Numbered from the stretch's first letter, positions 16,903 through 25,860 are shown. The stretch: DNA of 40,667 nt from JAAFJT01 sp043744275 (GCA_043744275.1 JAYTUY010000306.1:1-40667); one strand, 5' to 3'. Program-made: numbers and translations. The notes: generated from the sequence alone by a model not told the origin.

Positions 16903-17364
16903 GGCGTAAGTCCCTTAATTAAATGTAAAATGGTCTTTTTAAAACTTGGCTTCTTCTCTGATTTTGAAGCTGTTGCAAAGATAAAACATTTTGTTTTTTA
17001 AAACAAATTATTTTAAATTATTTTTCAACATTTTTTTTAAAACAAATAATTAATCAATTTTTAAATTAAAAATAAAATCATTATTTTATTGCAACTAATT
17101 GATTATCAAATATTTATAAATTATTTGTTCAAATTTTTATAGATTAATATTTTTATAAAAATTTTATTTAAATCTACAAAAATGTTTTAAAAGTAGAAAT
17201 TCGTTTATTACCCCCTCAGTCTTTTTTTAAAAAAACAGCCCCTTTTTATGGAATTTCATTCTCCTTGCATCTTCCTTTTATAAGCATCTATTTTAACGCT
17301 TTCTTTATTCATCATTCATCATTTATAATTCATCATTTCCTTAACCTATTAAATCTATTTTCCA
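16903..17364. other. 462-bp AT-rich divergent intergenic region
   Basis: It separates the glucosaminidase (-) and vWA (+) genes. It contains long A/T runs, one minus-orientation dispersed motif (17212), a direct-repeat copy (17090-17109) and word-like repeats of ATTCATCATT (17307-17338). I see no gene or RNA in it, and no well-formed TTTG/TAnnTTTG pair. Confidence 0.6.
17090..17109 (+). repeat. 20-bp direct repeat of the tRNA-Cys terminator segment
   Basis: TGCAACTAATTGATTATCAA matches 14865-14884 (TGCAATTAATTGATTATCAA) at 19 of 20 positions. The two copies bracket 2.2 kb with the hypothetical pair and the glucosaminidase gene. It may be an att-type scar or a shared terminator word. Confidence 0.5.
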
Positions 17365-19329
17365 ATGAAAAGCATTTTAATGATTCTCCTCAGCATTTCA
17401 AGCCTCACCATTTTCATGTCAAAAACGGCTATAAAAGGCAAGGTCTCGGATGCACAATCTGGCGACCCTTTGGTGGGCGCAGTGATTACAATAAAAGGGA
17501 CAAACCTGGGGGCACAAACTGATGTTGACGGCAATTTTGAATTGAAAGTGAAGCCTGGCACATACCGTTTGGTCTGTACTTTAATCGGTTTTCAGCAAAA
17601 AGAATCTAAAGAAATAACGGTTACTGAGGGGGCTACTGAGGTTGTTAATTTCACGATAGATGTAAGCACTTCAGTCAAAGAGTTAGTGGTATCTGAAAGC
17701 AATGCTCCATTAGCCAAACGAGCTTTGAAATATGAAAATGCTAAAATGTCTAAAGTTCCTCAAAGTTATAGTTATAGTCCTTCTATGAGGAAGTCAAAAG
17801 ATAGAGCTGGCATTCAAGGCAATAAAAACGCTCAAAAATTAGATAAACAAGAACATCAACGCCTCTACGATAGCCTTGAAAAAGGTGGTTTTGATACTGA
17901 AGAATACGGCTATTGGCTTGAAAATGATTATCAATCGCCTAAAAACACACCGCTCTCTACTTTTTCAATTGATGTGGATAAAGCTTCTTATGCCAATATT
18001 CGCCGATTCATTGAACAAGGGCAAAAGCCAGCTGCGGGGGCAGTGCGGATTGAGGAAATGGTGAATTATTTTGATTACAATTATCCGCAGCCACAAGGCG
18101 AGCACCCCCTCAGTATTATCAGTGAAATGGGGACTTGTCCGTGGAATCAAGAGCATTTATTGCTGCATATTGGTTTGCAGGGTAAAAAAATTGACATGAG
18201 TAAAGCACCGCGCAACAACCTCGTTTTCCTATTGGATGTCAGTGGTTCTATGAGTCAAGATAATAAATTGCCATTGGTGAAGCAGGCTTTTAAATTGCTC
18301 GTCAATAATTTGAGAGAAGAAGACCGTGTGGCGATTGTGGTTTATGCAGGGGCGGCGGGTATGGTATTGCCGCCGACTTCGGGCAGCAACAAAGCGGCGA
18401 TTATTGAAGCACTCGATAAGTTGGAAGCAGGCGGCTCTACGGCAGGGGGCGAGGGCATCAAACAAGCCTATAAAATTGCTAAAGAAAATTTTTTAAAAGA
18501 AGGCAATAATCGTGTGATATTGGCATCGGATGGCGATTTTAATGTAGGCGTCAGCAGTGAAAGTGAGTTGGTACGCTTGATTGAATCCAAGCGCAACGAT
18601 GGTATTTTCTTATCTGTTTTGGGTTTTGGCTTAGGCAATTATAAGGATAGCAAAATGGAAATGCTCGCCGATAAAGGCAATGGCAACTATGCATATATTG
18701 ATAATTTTGAAGAAGCCAAAAAGGTTTTTGGTAAAGAAATGGGCGGCACCTTATATACTATTGCAAAAGATGTGAAATTGCAGTTGGAATTTAACCCTAA
18801 ATATGTGGAATCTTATCGCCTTATCGGTTATGAAAATCGGATTATGGCAGCCGAAGATTTTAATGATGATAAAAAAGATGCAGGGGAATTGGGTTCGGGG
18901 CATACTGTAACGGCATTGTATGAAATCATTCCGAAAGGCGTTAAAAAAGGAGACAATGAAATGAATTCGGTTGACCCTTTGCGTTATCAACAAACTAAAA
19001 CAACTTCTAAAAGCAATTCTGAGGAATTTGTTTTTGTTAAATTGAGATATAAAAAACCGAATAGTGATAACAGTATTTTATTAGAAAAAACCATTGATAA
19101 TCAATCACTTAGGTTAGAAAATACGTCTAATAATTTCCGTTTTTCAGCAGCAGTAGCCGCGTTTGGGCAATTGCTCAGAGTCTCAAAATATCAAGGTGAT
19201 TTTAATACGAAGAAGATAATGGCTCTTGCAGAAGGCAGTTTTGATAGAGATACTGAGGGGTATCGCGCAGCGTTCGTAAAGATGATTCAGAAGTATGACA
19301 ATGTTCAGTTGACGGCTAAAAAGGATTAA
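17365..19329 (+). CDS. vWA domain protein (YfbK-like) with carboxypeptidase-like N-domain
   Basis: 654 residues. A short hydrophobic N-terminus (MKSILMILLSISSLTIF) is followed by a CarboxypepD_reg-like beta domain (22-100: AIKGKVSDAQSGDPLVGAVITIKGTN). Then come a low-complexity linker and the YfbK N-domain (STFSIDVDKASYANIRRFIEQG...RIEEMVNYFDY). A von Willebrand A domain follows with a full MIDAS motif (FLLDVSGSMS, then a TAGGEG segment and ILASDGDFNVG). Last is the DUF3520-like C-domain. Such proteins are exported; their metal-bound vWA domain mediates protein contacts. Motif copies: 17623 (VTEGA), 18106 (HPLSI), 19252 (DTEGY). Monocistronic by context. Molecular role unknown. Confidence 0.9.
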   Translation: MKSILMILLSISSLTIFMSKTAIKGKVSDAQSGDPLVGAVITIKGTNLGAQTDVDGNFELKVKPGTYRLVCTLIGFQQKESKEITVTEGATEVVNFTIDVSTSVKELVVSESNAPLAKRALKYENAKMSKVPQSYSYSPSMRKSKDRAGIQGNKNAQKLDKQEHQRLYDSLEKGGFDTEEYGYWLENDYQSPKNTPLSTFSIDVDKASYANIRRFIEQGQKPAAGAVRIEEMVNYFDYNYPQPQGEHPLSIISEMGTCPWNQEHLLLHIGLQGKKIDMSKAPRNNLVFLLDVSGSMSQDNKLPLVKQAFKLLVNNLREEDRVAIVVYAGAAGMVLPPTSGSNKAAIIEALDKLEAGGSTAGGEGIKQAYKIAKENFLKEGNNRVILASDGDFNVGVSSESELVRLIESKRNDGIFLSVLGFGLGNYKDSKMEMLADKGNGNYAYIDNFEEAKKVFGKEMGGTLYTIAKDVKLQLEFNPKYVESYRLIGYENRIMAAEDFNDDKKDAGELGSGHTVTALYEIIPKGVKKGDNEMNSVDPLRYQQTKTTSKSNSEEFVFVKLRYKKPNSDNSILLEKTIDNQSLRLENTSNNFRFSAAVAAFGQLLRVSKYQGDFNTKKIMALAEGSFDRDTEGYRAAFVKMIQKYDNVQLTAKKD

Positions 19330-19450
19330 TATTATAATTTTCAATAATTACATAAGGCTCAAGAAGTATCGTTCTTCTTGAGCCTATTTTATTTTTATTG
19401 AAAAAAAATCTTTAGACTAAAGGCATTAAATGAAGAATATTGTGAATTTC

Positions 19451-19481
19451 TTTGAAAATCTGATGAATAATTCTACTTTTG
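19451..19481 (+). promoter_or_regulatory. Promoter of the pyrophosphatase gene
   Basis: TTTG (19451-19454), 19 nt, TACTTTTG (19474-19481): a consensus Bacteroidota promoter, with a leader of about 65 nt before the ATG at 19552. Confidence 0.75.
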
Positions 19482-19551
19482 CACGTCAATTTTCAAACGT
19501 ATATAAAAATCTATATCTGTTTCATTTTAGAAAAACTAACTACAGTACAAT

Positions 19552-21786
19552 ATGGAAAATTTACTTTATTTATTGCCGATTTTCGGCTTAGTAGGCTTGG
19601 CTTATATGGCTTACTTATGGACTTGGGTGAGCAAGCAAGATGCTGGTGACGCCAAAATGCAAGAAATTGCAACGGCTATCGCCGAAGGGGCGATGTCTTT
19701 TTTGAACGCTGAATACCGCGTTTTAGTAATTTTCGTCGTGGTTGCGGGTGCATTATTGGGTTTTCAAACAACTTTGGTTGAAAATTCGAGTGCTTTAATT
19801 GTTGTATCCTTTGTCCTCGGAGCTGTTTTTTCAGCCCTTGCAGGTAACCTTGGGATGCGGATTGCTACAAAAGCAAATGTCCGTACTACACAAGCTGCCC
19901 GTACAAGCCTGTCTAAAGCTTTGGAAGTATCATTTAAAGGAGGTACTGTCATGGGCTTAGGTGTGGCTGGTTTGGCTGTTTTTGGATTATGCTTTTTATT
20001 CATTGTGTTTTATACGCAATTTATGAATGGCACTGGCAACAACCCACACCAAATGGAAAAAGTGTTGGAGGTATTAGCTGGTTTCTCATTGGGTGCTGAG
20101 TCTATCGCCTTGTTTGCGCGCGTAGGCGGTGGTATCTATACGAAAGCGGCTGACGTTGGGGCTGACCTTGTAGGTAAAGTAGAAGCAGGTATTCCTGAGG
20201 ATGATCCTCGCAACCCTGCTACGATTGCTGACAACGTAGGCGATAACGTAGGCGACGTGGCTGGTATGGGTGCTGACTTATTCGGTTCTTATGTAGCAAC
20301 TGTTTTGGCTTCAATGGTTCTGGGCAGTTATTTAATTGCTGATAATCCAGGTTTTACTGATGCATTCGGTGGTATTGGACCCATCATTTTGCCTATGTTG
20401 ATTGCGGGTATCGGTATTTTATTGTCTATCATCGGTTCATGGTTTGTAAGCGTTGATGATAAAAATGTATCTTCGGATGCTGTTCAAGGTGCATTAAATA
20501 AAGGTAACTGGGTTTCATTGGGTCTGACAGCCGTTGTTTGTTTTGGCTTGATTCAATGGATGTTACCAGCGACGATTAATATGAATTTCTTTGGAGAAGG
20601 CTTGAAATCCATTCCTTCAATGAATGTTTTTTATGCTGTTATCTTAGGTTTGGTTGTCGGTGCAGCTATTTCAGCCATCACTGAATACTATACAGGTTTG
20701 GGCAAAACACCTATTTTGGACATTGTTCAGCGGTCGGCTACGGGTGCTGCTACGAATATCATCGCTGGCTTAGGTGTGGGCATGATGTCCACTTTTTATC
20801 CGATTCTTCTTTTCGCAGGAGCTATTTGGGGTGCTTATTCATTCGCTGGTTTCTACGGTGTGGCAATTGCTGCTTCGGCGATGATGGCGACTACAGCGAT
20901 GCAATTAGCCATTGATGCCTTCGGACCTATTGCTGATAATGCAGGGGGTATTGCTGAGATGAGTCATTTGCCTAAGGAAGTTCGCGAGCGGACAGACGTT
21001 TTGGACTCAGTGGGTAACACAACGGCGGCTATCGGTAAAGGCTTCGCGATTGCTTCAGCGGCTTTGACTGCTTTGGCTTTATTTGCAGCATATGTTAAAT
21101 TTACGGGTATTAATGGTATCAATATTTTCAATGCTAAAGTTTTGGCAGCTCTTTTTGTAGGTGGTATGATTCCAGTAGTGTTCTCAGCTTTTGCCATGAA
21201 CGCCGTGGGTCGTGCAGCGATGGATATGGTGAATGAAGTTCGCCGTCAGTTCCGTGAAATTCCAGGTATTATGGAAGGAACAGGCAAGCCTGAATACGGT
21301 AAATGCGTTGAAATCTCTACAAAAGCAGCTCTTCGTGAGATGTTAATGCCGGGTGCTTTGACTATTATAACGCCATTACTCGTAGGTTTTATCATGGGAC
21401 CTGAGTCATTGGGTGGATACATGGCAGGTGTAACGGTATCAGGTGTTATGTGGGCAATTTTCCAATCCAATGCAGGTGGTGCTTGGGATAATGCTAAAAA
21501 ATCATTTGAAAAAGGGGTGATGATCAATGGTAAAATGGAGTATAAGGGTTCAGATGCGCACAAAGCAGCCGTTATTGGCGATACAGTGGGTGACCCTTTC
21601 AAAGATACTTCAGGTCCATCAATGAATATTTTGATTAAATTGACTTGTTTGGTTGGTTTAGCTATTGCACCGATTTTGGGTCAGAAATATAAAGCTGAAC
21701 ACCCTCAATCAGGCATCGGTCAAACGACTATCGAGCAGTCTAAACAAGAGGTAAAAACTGAGGCGACTACTTATATTATTAAGTAA
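19552..21786 (+). CDS. hppA: Membrane-bound ion-translocating pyrophosphatase
   Basis: 744 residues, about 16 membrane helices. It couples pyrophosphate hydrolysis to H+ and/or Na+ export. Signatures: EGAMSFLNAEYRVL, the substrate loop GGGIYTKAADVGADLVGKVEAGIPEDDPRNPATIADNVGDNVGDVAGMGADLFGSY (shown in parts: DVGADLVGKVEAGI, DNVGDNVGDVAGM), a second loop DAFGPIADNAGGIAEM and a third DTVGDPFKDTSGPS. GNTTAAIGKG has Ala where K+-independent enzymes carry Lys (GNTTKA), which points to a K+-dependent enzyme, the class that includes Na+-pumping forms. No copy of the dispersed motif occurs in its 2.2 kb. Ion specificity cannot be settled here. Confidence 0.95.
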   Translation: MENLLYLLPIFGLVGLAYMAYLWTWVSKQDAGDAKMQEIATAIAEGAMSFLNAEYRVLVIFVVVAGALLGFQTTLVENSSALIVVSFVLGAVFSALAGNLGMRIATKANVRTTQAARTSLSKALEVSFKGGTVMGLGVAGLAVFGLCFLFIVFYTQFMNGTGNNPHQMEKVLEVLAGFSLGAESIALFARVGGGIYTKAADVGADLVGKVEAGIPEDDPRNPATIADNVGDNVGDVAGMGADLFGSYVATVLASMVLGSYLIADNPGFTDAFGGIGPIILPMLIAGIGILLSIIGSWFVSVDDKNVSSDAVQGALNKGNWVSLGLTAVVCFGLIQWMLPATINMNFFGEGLKSIPSMNVFYAVILGLVVGAAISAITEYYTGLGKTPILDIVQRSATGAATNIIAGLGVGMMSTFYPILLFAGAIWGAYSFAGFYGVAIAASAMMATTAMQLAIDAFGPIADNAGGIAEMSHLPKEVRERTDVLDSVGNTTAAIGKGFAIASAALTALALFAAYVKFTGINGINIFNAKVLAALFVGGMIPVVFSAFAMNAVGRAAMDMVNEVRRQFREIPGIMEGTGKPEYGKCVEISTKAALREMLMPGALTIITPLLVGFIMGPESLGGYMAGVTVSGVMWAIFQSNAGGAWDNAKKSFEKGVMINGKMEYKGSDAHKAAVIGDTVGDPFKDTSGPSMNILIKLTCLVGLAIAPILGQKYKAEHPQSGIGQTTIEQSKQEVKTEATTYIIK

Positions 21787-21805
21787 CACCCCCTAGTATT
21801 TTGAT

Positions 21806-21849
21806 AAAAAAAACGCCTTTGCAAAGATGCCAGGGCGTTTTTTTTAAAT
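21806..21849 (+). terminator. Terminator of hppA
   Basis: 12-bp arms, A8-CGCC (21806-21817) and GGCG-T8 (21834-21845), 16-nt loop. A degenerate dispersed-motif copy (CCCCCTAGTAT) lies between the stop codon and the hairpin. Confidence 0.85.
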
Positions 21850-21921
21850 TTTAAAACGCTCATACTCAATAAAAATCCTTAAAATCTTGTGCACAAGCAT
21901 GGCGACCAATTTAATAAGGTG

Positions 21922-22011
21922 TTTTTTGTAATTTTTTCTGACAAAAAATATAGTTTTCTGTCTAAGCTTTTTACAAAAAACCATATTTTTTGTAAAAAAA
22001 ATTGACAGAAA
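21922..22011. repeat. Nested A/T hairpins between hppA and purU
   Basis: First hairpin: TTTTTTGT (21922-21929) / ACAAAAAA (21941-21948). Second: inner 13-bp arms TTTTTACAAAAAA (21968-21980) / TTTTTTGTAAAAA (21986-21998) and outer arms TTTCTGTC (21955-21962) / GACAGAAA (22004-22011). The two share words, so they may be degenerate copies of one element. Otherwise 21850-22091 shows no gene. Confidence 0.6.
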
Positions 22012-22091
22012 TCATAAAAATGGAAATTTAAGAAACTGAAATTCTGGTTCAAACACCAACCACTAAAAACTCAGCACTCCCAAAAATTAGA

Positions 22092-22099
22092 TATATTTG
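22092..22099 (+). promoter_or_regulatory. Candidate -7 element of purU
   Basis: TATATTTG, 68 nt before the ATG. No TTTG at the usual distance upstream. A + motif copy (22129) lies in the leader. Confidence 0.4.
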
Positions 22100-22167
22100 C
22101 GTTTTTTTTACCCAATTTTCCTAAAAATACTGAGGGGTATGCCAACTGCCTCTTGCATTATTAAATT

Positions 22168-23001
22168 ATGACGCATACCATTTTAATAGACTGTTCAGAT
22201 GCCAAAGGCTTAGTACATAAAGCGACGGGCGTTTTGTACCACAACGATTTAAACGTCATTGCCAACTATGAATTTGTAGAGGAAGAAACTCAACGTTTTT
22301 TCATGCGCACTGAAATAGAGGGCAAAATGGACGCCGAGCGCATTCACAACGGCTTGCAAGGCATTTTACCCGCTGATGCGCACATCCGAATTTCTGAAAA
22401 AAAGAAGAAAAAAGTCGTCATTTTAGTCACCAAAGAGCACCATTGTTTGGGTGAATTATTAGTGCGAAATCAGTTTGGCGAGCTGAATATCGAGGTTTTG
22501 GCAGTCATTGGCAACCATGAAATTTTGAAAAATTTTACAGAAAAATTTGATATTCCTTTCCATTTTATTTCTCATGAAAATAAAACAAGAAAGCAGCATG
22601 AAGCTGAAATTTCAAGCAAAATCAAGGAATTTCCTATAGATTATCTCATTTTAGCCAAATATATGCGCATTCTTTCACCACAATTTGTTGATAATTTTAA
22701 AAATCGCATCATCAATATTCATCATTCATTTTTACCTGCGTTCATCGGTGCTAACCCTTACAGGCAAGCCTACGAACGAGGTGTGAAAATTATTGGAGCA
22801 ACAGCCCATTTTGTGAATAACAATCTCGACGAAGGTCCAATCATCGTCCAAAATGTTATCCACATCGACCATACTCAATCCGCTTACGAAATGGCTCAAA
22901 TGGGGCGCGACGTTGAAAAACTCGCCCTCGCCAAAGCCCTCAAACTCGTTTTTGAAGACCGCGTTTTCGTCAGCGGCAATAAAACAATCATATTTGAATA
23001 A
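22168..23001 (+). CDS. purU: Formyltetrahydrofolate deformylase
   Basis: 277 residues. It hydrolyses 10-formyl-THF to formate and THF, supplying formate to purine synthesis. N-terminal ACT domain (1-80, ILIDCSDAKGLVHKATGVLY), then the formyltransferase fold: VTKEHHCLGELL, LAKYMRILSPQFVDNFKNRIINIHHSFLPAFIGANPY (Asn and His of the catalytic set in NIHHSFLP), and ATAHFVNNNLDEGPII (catalytic Asp). Normal length. It precedes tgt by about 100 nt, separated by a large inverted repeat, so probably a separate transcript or attenuated read-through. Confidence 0.94.
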   Translation: MTHTILIDCSDAKGLVHKATGVLYHNDLNVIANYEFVEEETQRFFMRTEIEGKMDAERIHNGLQGILPADAHIRISEKKKKKVVILVTKEHHCLGELLVRNQFGELNIEVLAVIGNHEILKNFTEKFDIPFHFISHENKTRKQHEAEISSKIKEFPIDYLILAKYMRILSPQFVDNFKNRIINIHHSFLPAFIGANPYRQAYERGVKIIGATAHFVNNNLDEGPIIVQNVIHIDHTQSAYEMAQMGRDVEKLALAKALKLVFEDRVFVSGNKTIIFE

Positions 23002-23100
23002 ATTAGGAATTAAGTGAATTAGGAATTAGGAAATTGCTGGAAATATTTCTAATTTGACAAATTCCTAATTCTTAATTCCTAATTCACCTAATTCCTAATT
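23001..23100. repeat. AT-rich inverted repeat between purU and tgt
   Basis: Arm 1 (23001-23030) is built of AATTAGGAATTA words; arm 2 (23061-23100) is its complement with one or two mismatches over about 28 bp. It could act as a terminator or transcript-end stabiliser. It ends 3 nt before the tgt start codon. Confidence 0.75.
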
Positions 23101-23103
23101 AAT

Positions 23104-24234
23104 TTGACTTTCACACTCGAACATACCGACCCCCTCAGTAAAGCCCGTGCAGGAAGCATCCAGACGGCTCATGGCGTCATCGAAACGCCCATTTTTATGC
23201 CCGTTGGTACGCTCGGAACGGTCAAAGGCGTACATACACGAGAGCTTGAGGAAGACATCAAAGCGCAAATTATACTCGGCAATACCTACCATTTATACCT
23301 CCGCCCAGGCTTAGAAATTATTCAAAAAGCAGGGGGTTTGCATAAATTCAATGGTTGGAATCGCCCAATTTTGACGGATTCAGGCGGTTATCAGGTCTAT
23401 TCCTTAGCACATCGTCGAAAAATAACGGAGGAAGGGGTCACTTTCGCCTCGCATATTGATGGTTCAAAGCATTTTTTTAGCCCTGAACGAGCCATTGATA
23501 TTCAGCGAATCATCGGTGCGGATATTATTATGGCTTTTGACGAGTGTACGCCTTACCCTTGCGAATACGATTATGCGAAAAAATCCATTGATCTGACTCA
23601 TCGGTGGCTCAAACGCTGCATCACCCAGTTTGATAATAATGCACCGCTTTATGGTTACGAGCAAACGTTTTTCCCTATCGTTCAAGGCAGTGTTTATAAG
23701 GATTTACGCATAAAATCAGCAGAATTTATAGCAGAACAGGGGCAAAAGGGCAATGCCATCGGCGGTCTTTCCGTCGGTGAACCGGCTGAGGAAATGTACG
23801 CCATGACGGAAATCGTGACGAATATACTCCCGCAAGATAAGCCTCGCTACCTCATGGGCGTAGGCACACCTGCCAATATTTTGGAAAATATCGCCCTCGG
23901 AATTGATATGTTTGATTGCGTTTTGCCGAGCCGAAATGCACGGCATGGTTTGATTTATACCGCCAATGGCGTCATGAACATGAAAAATTTGAAGTGGGCG
24001 GACGATTTTAGCCCTGTAGATGCCGAAAGTACTGCACCGACCAGCCGGTTTTATACAAAAGCATACTTGCGCCACCTTTTTCACGTTCAAGAATTGCTCG
24101 CTGGACAGATTGCCACTTTGCATAATTTAGCGTTCTATATTTGGCTCGTGAATGAATCGCGGCGCAGGATTTTAGATGGTACTTTTATGTCATGGAAAAA
24201 TGAGATGGTTAAAAAATTGGCGACTCGGCTTTGA
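23104..24234 (+). CDS. tgt: tRNA-guanine transglycosylase, lacking the zinc cysteines
   Basis: 376 residues. It exchanges guanine-34 of tRNAs (Asp, Asn, His, Tyr) for preQ1 on the queuosine pathway. The TTG at 23104 is chosen because homologues begin just before the HTDPxSKARAG segment and no ATG is available. Catalytic Asp in LTDSGGYQV and nucleophile in GIDMFDCVLPSRNARHG are present. In most bacterial Tgt the C-terminal zinc site is CxCxxC plus His; here that stretch reads DAESTAPTS with no cysteine, while His in TLHNLAFY remains. I believe several Bacteroidota Tgt share this. A minus-orientation motif copy (23131) is read as DPLSK close to the start. Confidence 0.94.
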   Translation: MTFTLEHTDPLSKARAGSIQTAHGVIETPIFMPVGTLGTVKGVHTRELEEDIKAQIILGNTYHLYLRPGLEIIQKAGGLHKFNGWNRPILTDSGGYQVYSLAHRRKITEEGVTFASHIDGSKHFFSPERAIDIQRIIGADIIMAFDECTPYPCEYDYAKKSIDLTHRWLKRCITQFDNNAPLYGYEQTFFPIVQGSVYKDLRIKSAEFIAEQGQKGNAIGGLSVGEPAEEMYAMTEIVTNILPQDKPRYLMGVGTPANILENIALGIDMFDCVLPSRNARHGLIYTANGVMNMKNLKWADDFSPVDAESTAPTSRFYTKAYLRHLFHVQELLAGQIATLHNLAFYIWLVNESRRRILDGTFMSWKNEMVKKLATRL

Positions 24235-24342
24235 TATTTATGACGATCAACTAACATTGGAAAGTTAAAAACTTTCCAAATGTTGCGCTTATCCTACGAA
24301 ATTTGGCAAAATACTGAGGGGGTAATAGAGAGTTTTTCATTT

Positions 24343-24360
24343 TTAGAACATTTGTTCTAA
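24343..24360. promoter_or_regulatory. Palindromic operator-like site 1
   Basis: TTAGAACATTTGTTCTAA: perfect 8-bp arms around TT. The core GAACnnnnGTTC resembles the LexA box of Firmicutes, though no such regulator is known for this site. Confidence 0.6.
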
Positions 24361-24508
24361 ATCCTATTTAGAGCAAATATTTTATCTGAAATTAAAAATT
24401 GAAATTTTATTTTTGAATAAAAATATCATTTTATAATAATGTGTTTATGGTAGCACTCGAAAATCATTTTCAACTAAACAGTAAATTTTTATTCAATATA
24501 AACGATTT

Positions 24509-24526
24509 TTAGAACAAATGTTCTAA
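24509..24526. promoter_or_regulatory. Palindromic operator-like site 2
   Basis: TTAGAACAAATGTTCTAA, perfect 8-bp arms, 166 bp after site 1. Confidence 0.6.
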
Positions 24527-24693
24527 ATTGTAAATAATACAATAATTTTTTCATAAATAATTGAAAATCAGTATTTTATAATTGTAATTTAATTTAAAAT
24601 TTTAGCTATTTTTAAAAATAAATAGCTATTTTCATTAAAAATAAATTTTACCTTTTTATTGAAAAAGTAAAGAAAAAAGGCAAAATAAACGAA

Positions 24694-24711
24694 TTAGAAC
24701 AAATGTTCTAA
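24694..24711. promoter_or_regulatory. Palindromic operator-like site 3
   Basis: TTAGAACAAATGTTCTAA, identical to site 2, 185 bp further and 36 bp before the ATG, where a bound protein would block transcription. Confidence 0.65.
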
Positions 24712-24747
24712 AATTTGACTTTTATTTTAGTTTGATAAAATACCATA

Positions 24748-25848
24748 ATGTTTAAAGATTTTAAAATAAGTATTTTAGATAAGTACATTATCCAAAAATA
24801 TCTCTCAACTTTCGGTTTCATTGTTTTGATGCTCACGCTCATTGCGTGCGTAATTGACTTTAGTGAGAAAGCGGACGTGTTTACAAAAGGGGTGATTACG
24901 AAGAAGGAAATTTTTATAGACCATTATATGAATTTCATTCCGCATATCAGCACCTTGCTTTTTCCATTGTATGCGCTCATTTCTGTCATTTTTTTTACGT
25001 CTCGCATGGCTTCCAATTCTGAAATCATTTCCATGTTGAATGCAGGCATCAGTTTTGGTCGTTTGACCAGACCTTATATGATTGCAGCGGGATTAATAGC
25101 TGTATTGCATCTTATTTTAAACCATTTTATTGTGCCGAGAGGCAATAAAGACCGCCTCAGAATTGAACACACCTACATAACTACAACCAATGACAACGGT
25201 AAAACCGAAAATGTGCACATGTTTTTGGATCCTCAAACAAAAGTTTTTATTGGTTATTTTCGTATAAATGATACCACTGTTAGGGATTTTCGCATTGAAA
25301 AGTATGAAAAAGGCGAATTGAAAACCATTTTGAAGGCTGAAAGTGCTGAATGGCGCGGCTATCCCAATAAATGGGTGCTGAAAGTGGCGCAACGTCGCAC
25401 GTTCAACGGGCTGAGTGAATCGCTGGAAACGAATATTGCCTCCATTGATACAACGCTCAATATTCAACCCGAAGATTTTGTCCGCTATCACAACCAAAAT
25501 GAGATGCTGACAACGCCTGAACTCTACCGTGAAATTGCCAAATTGGACGCACGTGGTATGGGCAATACCAAACCCTACGAAATTGAGGTTCACAGGCGCA
25601 CTTCTGAACCATTCACTATCATCATTTTGACTCTCATCGGTATGGCTTTGGCAGCTCGAAAAGTGCGTGGTGGTATCGGTTTGCACTTAGCCATGGGGCT
25701 TGGATTGGGGGCTATTTTTATCTTTTTATCCAAATTTTCAGTCACTTTCGCCATGCAGCCTGATGTGCCTGCGATTGTCGGCGTCTGGGTCCCGAATATT
25801 ATTTTTGGGGCAGTAGCAGCTTATTTGGTTTCGCAAGCGCAGAAATAG
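24748..25848 (+). CDS. LptF/LptG (YjgP/YjgQ) family permease
   Basis: 366 residues. Inner-membrane subunit of the lipopolysaccharide export system: three N-terminal helices (about 20-42, 60-82, 105-125), a beta-rich periplasmic domain (about 135-265) and three C-terminal helices (about 285-362). The start KISILDKYIIQKYLSTF and FTSRMASNSEIISMLNAGISFGRLTRP are typical, the latter touching the LptB ATPase. Bacteroidota usually carry such a gene next to tgt, as here. No dispersed motif inside. Three palindromes upstream suggest dedicated regulation. Whether it is the LptF or LptG paralogue is undecided. Confidence 0.9.
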   Translation: MFKDFKISILDKYIIQKYLSTFGFIVLMLTLIACVIDFSEKADVFTKGVITKKEIFIDHYMNFIPHISTLLFPLYALISVIFFTSRMASNSEIISMLNAGISFGRLTRPYMIAAGLIAVLHLILNHFIVPRGNKDRLRIEHTYITTTNDNGKTENVHMFLDPQTKVFIGYFRINDTTVRDFRIEKYEKGELKTILKAESAEWRGYPNKWVLKVAQRRTFNGLSESLETNIASIDTTLNIQPEDFVRYHNQNEMLTTPELYREIAKLDARGMGNTKPYEIEVHRRTSEPFTIIILTLIGMALAARKVRGGIGLHLAMGLGLGAIFIFLSKFSVTFAMQPDVPAIVGVWVPNIIFGAVAAYLVSQAQK

Positions 25849-25860
25849 TATTTAATTGAA

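Larger units (their letters stand above)
24235..24747. other. 513-bp regulatory-looking intergenic region
   Basis: It lies between tgt and the LptF/G-type gene. It holds one + dispersed motif (24313), three copies of an 18-bp palindrome (listed separately) and a half-site-like TTTAGAGCAAAT (24367-24378). The rest is very AT-rich. No ORF or RNA gene is visible. The size and repeated palindromes make it the best candidate operator region of the window. Confidence 0.75.

Noticed and set aside
24343..24711. Firm assignment of the palindromes as LexA boxes
   Set aside because: Only the GAACnnnnGTTC core agrees; no SOS gene is in the window and the LexA specificity of this lineage is not known to me.
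25117..25686. 189-residue minus-strand ORF inside the permease gene
   Set aside because: Antisense shadow of a clear LptF/G-type gene; composition is not protein-like.
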